A stretch of DNA of 12,168 nt. Source: an uncultured Alphaproteobacteria bacterium. GTDB taxonomy: Bacteria; Pseudomonadota; Alphaproteobacteria; Caulobacterales; Aquidulcibacteraceae. This document shows, piece after piece, positions 1 through 6,224 of this stretch. Within the stretch, counting starts at the first letter, position 1. The number at the start of each line of letters is the position of its first letter. Location of the stretch: the NCBI GenBank assembly GCA_937967725.1, contig CALBSY010000041.1, positions 1 through 12,168 of the forward strand, in the 5' to 3' direction. The notes under the pieces are model-generated. The model was not told the DNA's origin and did not search any database. It saw only the letters and a program-made list of their open reading frames with translations. A program made the translations under genes and the position numbers.

Positions 1-1245
1 ATAGACGCCGGTCCGCTGCTCACGATCGACGGCGTTGGCGCCTTCGCCGCGCCGATGATCGTCAGCGCGGTAGTAGCAGTGATGTTCGCGGCTGGCGCGT
101 TGATGGAGCGGCGGCGCACAGCGCCGTTTTCGATGGCGTTGGCCCTTTGCGCCGCGGCGGGCTGGGTTGGCGCCTTGCTCGCCACCGATCTGCTTGGAGT
201 CGCCGCAGGCGCCGAGGCGGCGTGGCTCGCGAGCATCGGCCTGATTGCTCTCGGCGGCGAGCGCGGCGCACTGAACGGCGCGCTGCGCATGCTCTTCACT
301 GGGGGCGTGAGCGCGATGCTGGTGCTGATCGGCGTCAGCATGATTGGGCGCGCCGCGGGAAGTATGGATGTGGCGGCCATCGCGGGCGCTGAAACCCCGA
401 CAGTAGCGGCCGCTGGCGTGATGTTGGTGTTTGTCTCGCTGTCGCTCAAGGCGGGACTGGCGCCACTGCATGTCTGGACGGGCGCGTCGCTGGGCCGGAC
501 GGATTCGTTCGCCGCTCTCTTTGTCGGGACAGTCGGCATCGTTGGAGCGCTTGCGGTCGCGACACGCGTCAGCGTGCATGCGGCGAGTGCGCCGCTGATC
601 GCAGGCGGTGTGGGCGCCGCCATTGCAGCGCTCGGCGTCGTCGCAGTGGTGGTCGGATCGGCTCAGGCGGTCGGCGCTACCAATTTGCGGCGCTTGGCGG
701 GATACGCGCTTGCCTCTCAAGCTGGGTGCGTTCTGCTGAGCTTGTCGCTGGGCTCACCAGCGGGATTTGCATCGGCGTTAGTGCAGCTGTTCGCTCTAGC
801 GGCGGCGGCGCTGGCGCTATTTACCGGGGCGGCGGTTGTCCGGGAACCGGCGCTGGAAGCGCTCGACGGTCTGGGACGGCGCGCGCCGCTGGCGAGCGCG
901 GCGCTGACTGCGGGCGCGCTGAGCTTGATGGGAGCGCCCTTGACGATCGGGTTTCTCGGCCGGTGGCGCCTGATTGAGGCTGCCGTCGGCGCGGGTTGGT
1001 GGTGGATGGCGGGTGTGACGTTGTTGGCGTCGCTCGCGGCGGTGTTTTATGGCGGCCGTCTCATCGAACGCATTTACTTCCGGCGCGACACCAATGTGCG
1101 CCCGGCGAGCGGCGATCCATGGCGCTACGCGCTTGCGCCAGCCCTGCTCGCCGCCATTGGCGCAATCGCACTTGGGTTCGATCCGTCAATAGTGCTTGAA
1201 GCGGCGGGAAACGCGTCCTCGCTTCTGTTCGGATTCGGGCCATGA
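1..1245 (+). CDS. Proton-conducting antiporter subunit D-like protein (MrpD/NuoN type), 5' end outside window
   Basis: The frame is open from base 1, so the gene begins upstream; the first ATG inside the window is at 55 and residue numbers here count from it. The protein is almost wholly hydrophobic with many membrane helices and carries the proton_antipo_M hallmarks: the 'SLKAGLAPLHVW' motif (Lys132, the transmembrane helix 7 lysine), a probable helix 5 glutamate (Glu54), and 'GLGRRAPL' followed by 'GFLGRWRL', where the usual helix 12 lysine is Arg. The lysine expected in helix 8 and the His/His/Lys of the next helices are absent; Lys132 is the only lysine in the visible 396 residues. It would sit in the inner membrane as one of the antiporter-like subunits of an Mrp/Mbh-like complex exchanging Na+ or K+ for H+. 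Its stop overlaps the next start (ATGA at 1242-1245), implying translational coupling. The family is secure; the exact subunit name is less so. Confidence 0.88.
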   Translation: MDAGPLLTIDGVGAFAAPMIVSAVVAVMFAAGALMERRRTAPFSMALALCAAAGWVGALLATDLLGVAAGAEAAWLASIGLIALGGERGALNGALRMLFTGGVSAMLVLIGVSMIGRAAGSMDVAAIAGAETPTVAAAGVMLVFVSLSLKAGLAPLHVWTGASLGRTDSFAALFVGTVGIVGALAVATRVSVHAASAPLIAGGVGAAIAALGVVAVVVGSAQAVGATNLRRLAGYALASQAGCVLLSLSLGSPAGFASALVQLFALAAAALALFTGAAVVREPALEALDGLGRRAPLASAALTAGALSLMGAPLTIGFLGRWRLIEAAVGAGWWWMAGVTLLASLAAVFYGGRLIERIYFRRDTNVRPASGDPWRYALAPALLAAIGAIALGFDPSIVLEAAGNASSLLFGFGP

Positions 1246-2705
1246 CCGCCGAAATGGCGCTTGCGTTGCTGCTGGCGGCGCCGTTGGCGCATGCACTGGC
1301 GGTGATCTTATTGTCGAGACCGCCAGGTCTGCGCGATGTTGTTCACATCGGTGCGGCGCTCGGCATCGCCGGCTTAGCCGCCTTTGTTTTGAATGAAGCC
1401 GCACAGGGCGCGCGCGCGCGCATCGTGCTCGCTCACCCGCTGCCGAATGTCGATCTGGGATTTGCGATCGAACCGCTCGGGGCGCTCGCGGCGTGCGTGT
1501 TTGCGGGGCTAGGCTTGCTTCACGCCGTCCATACCTCAGGTGTGGTGCGCGCCACGCAAGAAAAGGCGCCGGCGCGATTGATGGCGTGCATTGCGCTGAC
1601 TCTTGCCGCCGCCATGGCGGCGGCATTCTCCGTAAACCTGTTCAGCCTCTTCATTGCCTATCAGGCGTTGATCCTCGCGGCTTTTCCGCTGATCGCGCAT
1701 CGCGGCGACGAAGAGGCCCGCACCGCTGGCAGGACCTTTCTGGCGACGCTGCTGGCGACTTCAATCTGCCTCGTGCTGCCGGCGATGATCTGGGTCTATG
1801 CACTTGCGGGCGCGCAGGACTTTCGGCCCGGCGGTATATTGGCCGATCGTGTTGACCCGATCTCCGCCAATGTCCTGTTGGCGTTGTTCGTGTTTGGGTT
1901 AGCCATGGCGGCGATCCCGCCGGTTCATCGTTGGCTGCCTGGATCGAGCGGCGCGCCATATCCGGCGCTCATTTCGATACAGGCCCTCGCCGTTCTACCG
2001 GTGGGCGGATTGGCGTTGCTGAAAGTACTGGCTTACGTGTTCGGACCAGTGCTGCAAAGCGCGACGCCAACGTCAACGCTATTGCTTGGTTTGGCGGGCG
2101 TTGGCATGTGCGCGGCCGCTTTGATCGCTCTATCTCGGCAGGATCTGCGAGAGCGGCTGGCGTATTCGTGCATGGCGCAGGCGCTTGCGGTGGTGATCGG
2201 TGGGCTGCTCGCGCTGCCAGCGGGATTGTTCGCTGCGACGTTGCAAATCGTAGCGACGGCATGCGCCGCGGCGACGTTGCTGATGGCGGTAGGGACCGTC
2301 GCGGCGGTGACGGGCCGGACAAGTGTAGCGGATTACGCCGGTCTTGGGCGCGTCATGCCCTGGACGTTCGCCGCCTTCGCGCTGGCGTCCGCAAGTATGA
2401 TTGGGATGCCGCCGTTCGCCGGCGCATGGTCGCGGTTGTGGCTGATCACCGCGTCGACCAGTGCGGGTTTGGTGTGGGCCGGCGCCTTGGTGGGCGTCGC
2501 CGCGGTGCTGACCTTCGCGCACCTCGGACCGCTCGCGGCGAACGCGTTTGCGGGGCGCGCTCCTTCGGATGCGTTCAAGCGACCTGACGGCGCATCGATC
2601 TTGCTCGTAGCGCCGGTGATCCTCAGCGCCGCCGCGACGCTGTGGCTGTTGGTGTTGGCCGATCCGCTCGCCTCTTTCCTCTCACCAGTGTGGACGCCGC
2701 AATGA
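1242..2705 (+). CDS. Antiporter subunit D-like membrane protein with the proton-path residues replaced
   Basis: This 487-residue multi-helix protein belongs to the same NuoM/NuoN/MrpD superfamily. Recognisable landmarks are 'NLFSLFIAYQALILAAFPLIAHRG', written here only to residue context 132-154, then 'DFRPGGIL' (193-200), 'VHRWLP' (228-233), 'RERLAYS' (303-309) and 'GMPPFAGAWSRLW' (388-400). Against the family pattern I remember, the helix 5 Glu is Gln141, the helix 7 Lys is Met222, the helix 8 His and Lys are Gln247 and Pro253, and the His/His/Lys of the following helices are Gln335, Thr339 and Ala343; only the helix 12 site keeps a charge (Arg398). The start is the ATG in the ATGA overlap with the gene before, and its own stop overlaps the next ATG in the same way. 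It is probably a membrane subunit of the same complex, but proton pumping by this chain looks doubtful. Confidence 0.88.
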   Translation: MTAEMALALLLAAPLAHALAVILLSRPPGLRDVVHIGAALGIAGLAAFVLNEAAQGARARIVLAHPLPNVDLGFAIEPLGALAACVFAGLGLLHAVHTSGVVRATQEKAPARLMACIALTLAAAMAAAFSVNLFSLFIAYQALILAAFPLIAHRGDEEARTAGRTFLATLLATSICLVLPAMIWVYALAGAQDFRPGGILADRVDPISANVLLALFVFGLAMAAIPPVHRWLPGSSGAPYPALISIQALAVLPVGGLALLKVLAYVFGPVLQSATPTSTLLLGLAGVGMCAAALIALSRQDLRERLAYSCMAQALAVVIGGLLALPAGLFAATLQIVATACAAATLLMAVGTVAAVTGRTSVADYAGLGRVMPWTFAAFALASASMIGMPPFAGAWSRLWLITASTSAGLVWAGALVGVAAVLTFAHLGPLAANAFAGRAPSDAFKRPDGASILLVAPVILSAAATLWLLVLADPLASFLSPVWTPQ

Positions 2706-2968
2706 TCAAAGCGCCGCCTCCGAAACATCGCGGCATCGCGGGCCTGCTGCTGCTGTTTTGCGCAACCGGCGCTGTTGCGGGGCTCGGCTTCGATCTCTCG
2801 TTAGCGGCAGACGCGCGGTTCGGCGGCGCTGCGGCGCAGCCCGGCGCGCGCGCAGTGATGGGGCTCGGCGTCGCCGCACTGCTGGTGGCCGTCGCCCACG
2901 CTTTTCGTTGGATGCTCGGACGGCGCGTGAGCCACGGGGAGGGCGCTCGTGTTCGCGATAACGCTTAA
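2702..2968 (+). CDS. Small two-helix membrane protein of the antiporter operon
   Basis: This gene encodes 88 residues starting at the ATG inside the ATGA overlap (2702-2705); a longer frame upstream runs inside the previous gene and is unlikely to be used. Two hydrophobic segments (about residues 11-34 and 49-70) are joined by a short loop, with basic residues after the second (RWMLGRR), so a cytoplasmic C-terminus is likely. It lies between two subunit-D-like genes and overlaps the next by 20 bases. I do not recognise a named family; small membrane proteins in this position occur in comparable antiporter clusters, so an accessory or assembly subunit is the natural inference. It is not obviously MrpC, E, F or G. 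Confidence 0.72.
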   Translation: MIKAPPPKHRGIAGLLLLFCATGAVAGLGFDLSLAADARFGGAAAQPGARAVMGLGVAALLVAVAHAFRWMLGRRVSHGEGARVRDNA

Positions 2969-4649
2969 TCCGGGCTTCGTTTGTCTTCTGGCGGGATTGC
3001 TCGTGCTCGCCGCGCCGCGCGCGTTTCGTCCGGCGACGATTGCCGGAGCGGCCATGTTGGCGCTCTGGTTGATGCTCGACCGTGAGTTCGGCGCTGCAGA
3101 AGCGGCAAGGCAGATGGGTTTGCCCGTCGTGCTGCTCAGTTTGGACGCGCTCAATCGCATCTTTGGCATAGCCATGCTGATCGCTTTGATTGTGATTGGG
3201 CTCAGCAGCGGCGCGCGTCGAAACCGGGTCGAAGACGCGGCTATCCTCATATTGGCGGGCAGCGCAGTGTCGGCGTTGTTCGTGGGAGATTTGGTGAGCT
3301 TTGTGGCCGCCGCGTCTCTGTCGGGGTTAACCGCCGCCTGGCTTACTTTTTGTTCGCCGGCGCGCGGGTCGGCGCAAAGCGGTGTCCGTTTGCTGATCTG
3401 GTTCGGCATCGAAGGGCTGCTGTTTCTAGTGGGGGTTTCATTTCAGCTCTCCGCCGGCGCAGCGAGTTCGATTTTCGCGCGCCTCGATGCAAACACGCTT
3501 GGGGGCGCGTTCATTTTTGCCGCACTCTTGTTCCGCGTAGGTGCGCCGTTCGCGCACGTATGGTTGAAAGACGCCATAGCGCATGCCTCGCCCGTCGGGG
3601 CAGGCGCGTTAGCAGCGTTCTCGACGATGCTCGGCGTCTACGGTTTGGCGCGACTCTTTCCGGCGGAGCCGCTCTTGCTCCCAATCGGTATGGTGATGGC
3701 CGCGATTGGCGCCGTCTATGCGGTTGCCGAAGATGATTTGCGCCGTGCCGCCGCTAGCGGTCTGACCGCGCAGACTGGGGCGTGCGTTATGCTGATCGGC
3801 ATCGGTTCGCCGTTGGCGCTGGCGGCGGCAGAGGGTCATGCGTTCACGCTTATCTTGGCGTTTCTGGCATTGAATTTGGCGCTTGGCGCAATTTTTGGCC
3901 GCACGGGCGATGTTCGCGCATCAGCCGTCGAAGGCTTAGCGAAGAGCATGCCGATATCGGCGGCTCTACTCTGTCTTGCCGGTTTGGCGGCCACAGGGGC
4001 GCCCAGCTTCGCGGCGTATGTCACAAACGCGATTGCACTGGAAGCGATGGCGCAATGGCAATCACAATTGGGATGGATCGCGTTGTCGGCGCTGCCTGCA
4101 GCCTTGTTTGTGGCGCTGATGTTGCGGCCGGCCTTGATTGTGTACCGCGCGCTGCCGGGCGCGTCTGCGCGCAATGAGGCGCCGTTTCCGATGCTTTTGG
4201 GAGTCGGCCTCGCCGTTTTCTTTTGTGCGTCGATCGGTTTGGCGCCTGGTTGGTTGTACGGATTGCTGCCAGCCGCGCCGGCGTTCCAGCCATTCGAGAT
4301 CGGACGCCTCGCGCCTTATGCGGAGATGCTAGGCGCGGTAGGCGTGGCTTACATCCTTATGCGTGCGCTTCGGCTCACGCATAAGGAGATGCCGCTCAAC
4401 CTGCTTGATGTCGACGCGCTGTACCGCGGGCCCGCGGCCGGCGCAGGCAGGTGGCTCGGTGTGGTCTTGTTGCGATTGTACGGAACATGGCGGGCGGCGT
4501 GGGCGCGGGTTGGGGCGTACGCCGCGCGCGTCGTCGGGCGCTTGAGCCGAGCATGCGATCGGCCATATCGCGCGGCGCCTTCCGCGGCGGCGCCGCTGGC
4601 GGCCGCGGCTATCTCGCTAGCCATCGCCCTCCTCATGCAGAGTGGATGA
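2949..4649 (+). CDS. Antiporter subunit D-like protein with C-terminal extension, catalytic charges lost
   Basis: This 566-residue polytopic protein starts at GTG 2949, preceded by the purine-rich GGGGAGGG at 2936-2943. Family landmarks: 'VEDAAILILAGSAVSALFVGDL' region (94-115), 'GAPFAHVWLKDA' (198-209), 'EDDLRRAAASGL' (261-272), 'EGHAFTLI' (295-302) and 'EGLAKSMP' (328-335). A C-terminal part, from about residue 470, has the 'LLDVDALYRG' segment typical of the longer subunit D relatives, then an amphipathic basic stretch and a final helix. Expected ionisable residues are replaced: helix 5 Glu by Ser123, helix 8 Lys by Met227, the second His and the Lys of the 'HAFxHxxYKAL' segment by Leu301 and Phe305, and the helix 12 Lys by Asn360. 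It is the last gene of the operon. The role is inferred to be a structural or regulatory chain of a membrane antiporter complex. Confidence 0.87.
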   Translation: MFAITLNPGFVCLLAGLLVLAAPRAFRPATIAGAAMLALWLMLDREFGAAEAARQMGLPVVLLSLDALNRIFGIAMLIALIVIGLSSGARRNRVEDAAILILAGSAVSALFVGDLVSFVAAASLSGLTAAWLTFCSPARGSAQSGVRLLIWFGIEGLLFLVGVSFQLSAGAASSIFARLDANTLGGAFIFAALLFRVGAPFAHVWLKDAIAHASPVGAGALAAFSTMLGVYGLARLFPAEPLLLPIGMVMAAIGAVYAVAEDDLRRAAASGLTAQTGACVMLIGIGSPLALAAAEGHAFTLILAFLALNLALGAIFGRTGDVRASAVEGLAKSMPISAALLCLAGLAATGAPSFAAYVTNAIALEAMAQWQSQLGWIALSALPAALFVALMLRPALIVYRALPGASARNEAPFPMLLGVGLAVFFCASIGLAPGWLYGLLPAAPAFQPFEIGRLAPYAEMLGAVGVAYILMRALRLTHKEMPLNLLDVDALYRGPAAGAGRWLGVVLLRLYGTWRAAWARVGAYAARVVGRLSRACDRPYRAAPSAAAPLAAAAISLAIALLMQSG

Positions 4650-4710
4650 CGCTGACTTGCTTGGCTGTGAGTGTTTACCAGGACTTCGCGGAAACTCGGT
4701 AAATCAGACG

Positions 4711-4746
4711 CAAATATTTGAAGTCGCTTTGGTGTTGCGTTATTCT
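4711..4746 (+). promoter_or_regulatory. Probable sigma70-type promoter of the MucR-family gene with overlapping palindrome
   Basis: A -35-like TTGAAG (4718-4723) and a -10-like TATTCT (4741-4746) are separated by exactly 17 bases, 52 bases before the ATG at 4799. The perfect 10-bp palindrome CAAATATTTG (4711-4720) overlaps the -35. MucR/Ros proteins are known to bind AT-rich sites with TpA steps and often control their own promoters, so this is a candidate autoregulatory operator; that step is inference. The 149 bases from 4650 to 4798 show no convincing terminator for the antiporter operon. Confidence 0.5.
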
Positions 4747-4798
4747 GAACTGGCACTAGATTGCGGCGACTTTTATTTGCTTTTGCGGGCCGGGAGAA

Positions 4799-5203
4799 AT
4801 GGAAGCAAAGCAAGAGTTAGTTGAAATGACTGCGGACATTGTATCCGCCTATGTTTCGGCCAATCCGGTATCGGCGCAGGACCTTCCTGGTTTGATCCGG
4901 ACAGTGCATTCCGCATTGCTAGAGGTCGCAGGGGCCGCACCCGTCGCCAAAGATGCGGCCTTAGAGCCTGCGGTGGCGATCAAAAAATCGGTCACGCCCG
5001 ACTACATCATTTGTCTGGAAGACGGGAAGAAATTCAAATCGTTGAAGCGCCATTTGCGCACCCGCTACAGCATGACGCCTGACGAATACCGCGCAAAGTG
5101 GGGGCTCCCGCACGACTATCCGATGGTGGCGCCCAATTACGCCAAAGAGCGTTCGAACTTGGCCAAGCGCATGGGATTGGGCCATGCCCGGCGCGCCGAG
5201 TAG
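4799..5203 (+). CDS. mucR: MucR/Ros-family transcriptional regulator
   Basis: The 134-residue protein has the family architecture: an acidic, alanine-rich N-terminal half used for oligomerisation in known MucR proteins ('MTADIVSAYVSANPV' near the start) and a C-terminal zinc-finger-like DNA-binding half from about residue 65. The core reads 'CLEDGKKFKSLKRHL' (72-86), followed by 'MTPDEYRAKWGLP' (92-104) and 'YPMVAPNYAKERS' (107-119), which is diagnostic. The presumed metal site is Cys72-x2-Asp75-x9-His85-x3-Arg89, so the fourth ligand position is Arg rather than His; family members lacking full zinc ligation are known and still bind DNA. GGGAG lies just before the ATG with short spacing. MucR proteins act globally on surface, motility and cell-cycle genes in alphaproteobacteria; the targets here are unknown. 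Confidence 0.93.
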   Translation: MEAKQELVEMTADIVSAYVSANPVSAQDLPGLIRTVHSALLEVAGAAPVAKDAALEPAVAIKKSVTPDYIICLEDGKKFKSLKRHLRTRYSMTPDEYRAKWGLPHDYPMVAPNYAKERSNLAKRMGLGHARRAE

Positions 5204-5204
5204 C

Positions 5205-5235
5205 GGAAAAAAATCCTAACAATAGGAAAAAATCC
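5205..5235. repeat. Paired A-tract motifs GGA(6-7)TCC downstream of mucR
   Basis: Two near-identical motifs, GGAAAAAAATCC (5205-5216) and GGAAAAAATCC (5225-5235), start 20 bases apart, about two helical turns, directly after the mucR stop. A third partial copy, GGAAAAAATC, lies at 9726-9735 on the far side of the inserted block. Phased A-tracts of this kind bend DNA and could be a protein-binding site or an insertion target; nothing in the sequence decides between these. Confidence 0.5.
5221..5234 (+). repeat. 14-bp direct repeat, left copy, flanking the IS1595-type unit
   Basis: AATAGGAAAAAATC at this position is repeated exactly, in the same orientation, at 9722-9735. The copies lie immediately outside the inverted repeats. 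This resembles a target-site duplication, but 14 bp is longer than the 8 bp usual for IS1595, and six extra bases (5235-5240) separate this copy from the inverted repeat core on the left only. Confidence 0.6.
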
Positions 5236-5239
5236 GACG

Positions 5240-5257
5240 TTATGCGGTTGACACACC
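5240..5257 (+). repeat. Left inverted repeat of the mobile unit
   Basis: TTATGCGGTTGACACACC here matches the reverse complement of 9705-9722 (TTATGCACTTGACACACC) at 16 of 18 positions. It faces inward and contains a -35-like TTGACA (5248-5253). No comparable sequence is present between the transposase stop and the DUF4365 gene, so this is the only visible partner for the right end. Confidence 0.6.
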
Positions 5258-5280
5258 AACGCGAACGCCTGTACGTAAGC

Positions 5281-5316
5281 GACTGAATCTATTGGCATTT
5301 TGTGCCAAGTGCAGTC
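5281..5316. promoter_or_regulatory. Imperfect dyad or stem-loop near the left end of the unit
   Basis: TTGGCA (5292-5297) and TGCCAA (5303-5308) form a perfect 6-bp inverted repeat around TTTTG. An outer pair, GACTG (5281-5285) and CAGTC (5312-5316), extends the symmetry after an internal mismatch. No T-run follows on either strand, so an operator dyad or a structural transposon end is more likely than an intrinsic terminator. The rest of 5204-5413 shows no gene. Confidence 0.45.
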
Positions 5317-5413
5317 CTAGGAATATTGTCCGTGCTGCCAACAATGCGACTGAGCTTGTCTACTGGCAGGGTTTTCGACACCTCGGATGTGCCCTCGCTC
5401 AGAGAGATGGGCG

Positions 5414-6019
5414 TCACTTCGGAAGCTCTGGAAGTGGCGTTAGAGCTTTCGGCGACTGAAGGGGGCGTGCTGTCTGCAGATACTGTTGAAGCGATTGTTG
5501 CGTCTGTGGTGTTTTTGGATCGTTCGAATAGTGCAACTGGACGAGTTCGTGGGTTCCACGGTTCCCATACAGAAGATTGAAGACCCGTTGCGCGGCTTCA
5601 ACATCTTTTATCAGGGTACGCATATGCGTCGCTATCGTCTCTAGCTGCCCCAGTGTGGGATAGAACGTTTTCACCTTTCGACGTTGGACGGTGATGCCCG
5701 CCTTTATTTCAAAGTACAGTGCAAGGTGAGCGAGGTGATCACGGTATCGCTTCAAGCCCTTGTAGCGCCCGAGGATGTTGTCAATCGCGACAAATGCTTC
5801 GTGACTTTCTCCAAGGTCATTTCGCAATCGAGCGCGAATAAGATCGACTTTCTGTTCCGAGCCATCCATTCGGACAACAACATCGTGCCAATATAACCAT
5901 GGCACTTGCATCGCCTGACACATGAATTCGCTTATGGCATGGTCAGTCCTGTTCCACGCCAGTATCGCTTCGCCAATAAGCGCAAAGTGTTCTTGGCCCA
6001 TCTCGGAGTCGGTCGGCAA
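5414..6019 (-). CDS. HEPN-like hypothetical protein
   Basis: The protein is about 201 residues. The N-terminal 'ALIGEAILAWNRTDHAISEFM' region is a helix of the type seen at the start of many small proteins that classify near HEPN domains, and 'RYRDHLAH' (near residues 91-98) gives an R-x4-H motif, the signature arrangement of HEPN ribonucleases. The C-terminal 40 residues are Gln/Pro/Ser-rich and look unstructured. The start is uncertain: TTG at 6019 is 8 bases after a GGAGG on this strand, TTG at 6025 is too close to it, and ATG at 6001 lacks a good site. The gene is divergent from the next, with the two starts practically on top of each other. RNase activity is inference from one motif; HEPN proteins are common in toxin-antitoxin and phage-defence systems, but no partner kinase or nucleotidyltransferase is seen here. 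Confidence 0.7.
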   Translation of the reverse strand: MPTDSEMGQEHFALIGEAILAWNRTDHAISEFMCQAMQVPWLYWHDVVVRMDGSEQKVDLIRARLRNDLGESHEAFVAIDNILGRYKGLKRYRDHLAHLALYFEIKAGITVQRRKVKTFYPTLGQLETIATHMRTLIKDVEAAQRVFNLLYGNRGTHELVQLHYSNDPKTPQTQQSLQQYLQTARPLQSPKALTPLPELPK

Positions 6020-6204
6020 TGTCAAAGCCTCCGCAAGACGATCTCATCGCCCGACAGCGCGACGAAGTGATCAAGCGCATGATCGCAACCCCGCCGAAGA
6101 CTCACAAGGAAGAACCGAAGCGCAGGCCAACGCCTTCGCCGCACGTGCGCCAGCTTCCTAAGCGGCGCACAAACAAAAAACGCAAGACCGACGGTCAAGG
6201 ATAG
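6019..6204 (+). CDS. Small basic hypothetical protein (61 aa)
   Basis: The ATG at 6019 has GGAG (6005-6008) 10 bases upstream. The product opens with 'DDLIARQRDEVIKRMIATPP', an amphipathic helix pattern I have seen in short uncharacterised alphaproteobacterial proteins, and continues as a Lys/Arg/Pro-rich, probably disordered tail, consistent with nucleic-acid or protein contact. It starts at the same bases as the divergent HEPN-like gene, so the two may share a control region, and is followed after 20 bases by the next plus-strand gene. No domain can be named. Confidence 0.55.
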   Translation: MSKPPQDDLIARQRDEVIKRMIATPPKTHKEEPKRRPTPSPHVRQLPKRRTNKKRKTDGQG

Positions 6205-6205
6205 T

Positions 6206-6220
6206 CCCCATTGTTTGGGG
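6206..6220 (+). promoter_or_regulatory. Short hairpin before the TTG-started membrane protein gene
   Basis: CCCCA and TGGGG form a perfect 5-bp stem around TTGTT, between the stop of the 61-residue gene and the TTG at 6225. The right arm contains the only G-rich stretch in front of that start, so the stem could limit its translation. It is too short to be sure of function. Confidence 0.3.
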
Positions 6221-6224
6221 GTCA

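Noticed and set aside
2642..2968. A longer start for the small membrane protein at 2642.
   Set aside because: The extra 20 codons lie within the preceding gene; the ATGA overlap at 2702 is repeated throughout the operon and gives a better start.
4650..4798. Terminator for the antiporter operon.
   Set aside because: I found no stem followed by a T-run in this gap; only the mucR promoter and its palindrome are convincing.
5302..5580. Plus-strand frame of 78-92 codons overlapping the end of the HEPN-like gene.
   Set aside because: It has no ribosome-binding site at either ATG (5302-frame start or 5344) and overlaps 167 bases of a better-supported gene on the other strand. Its composition is passable, so it remains a remote possibility.
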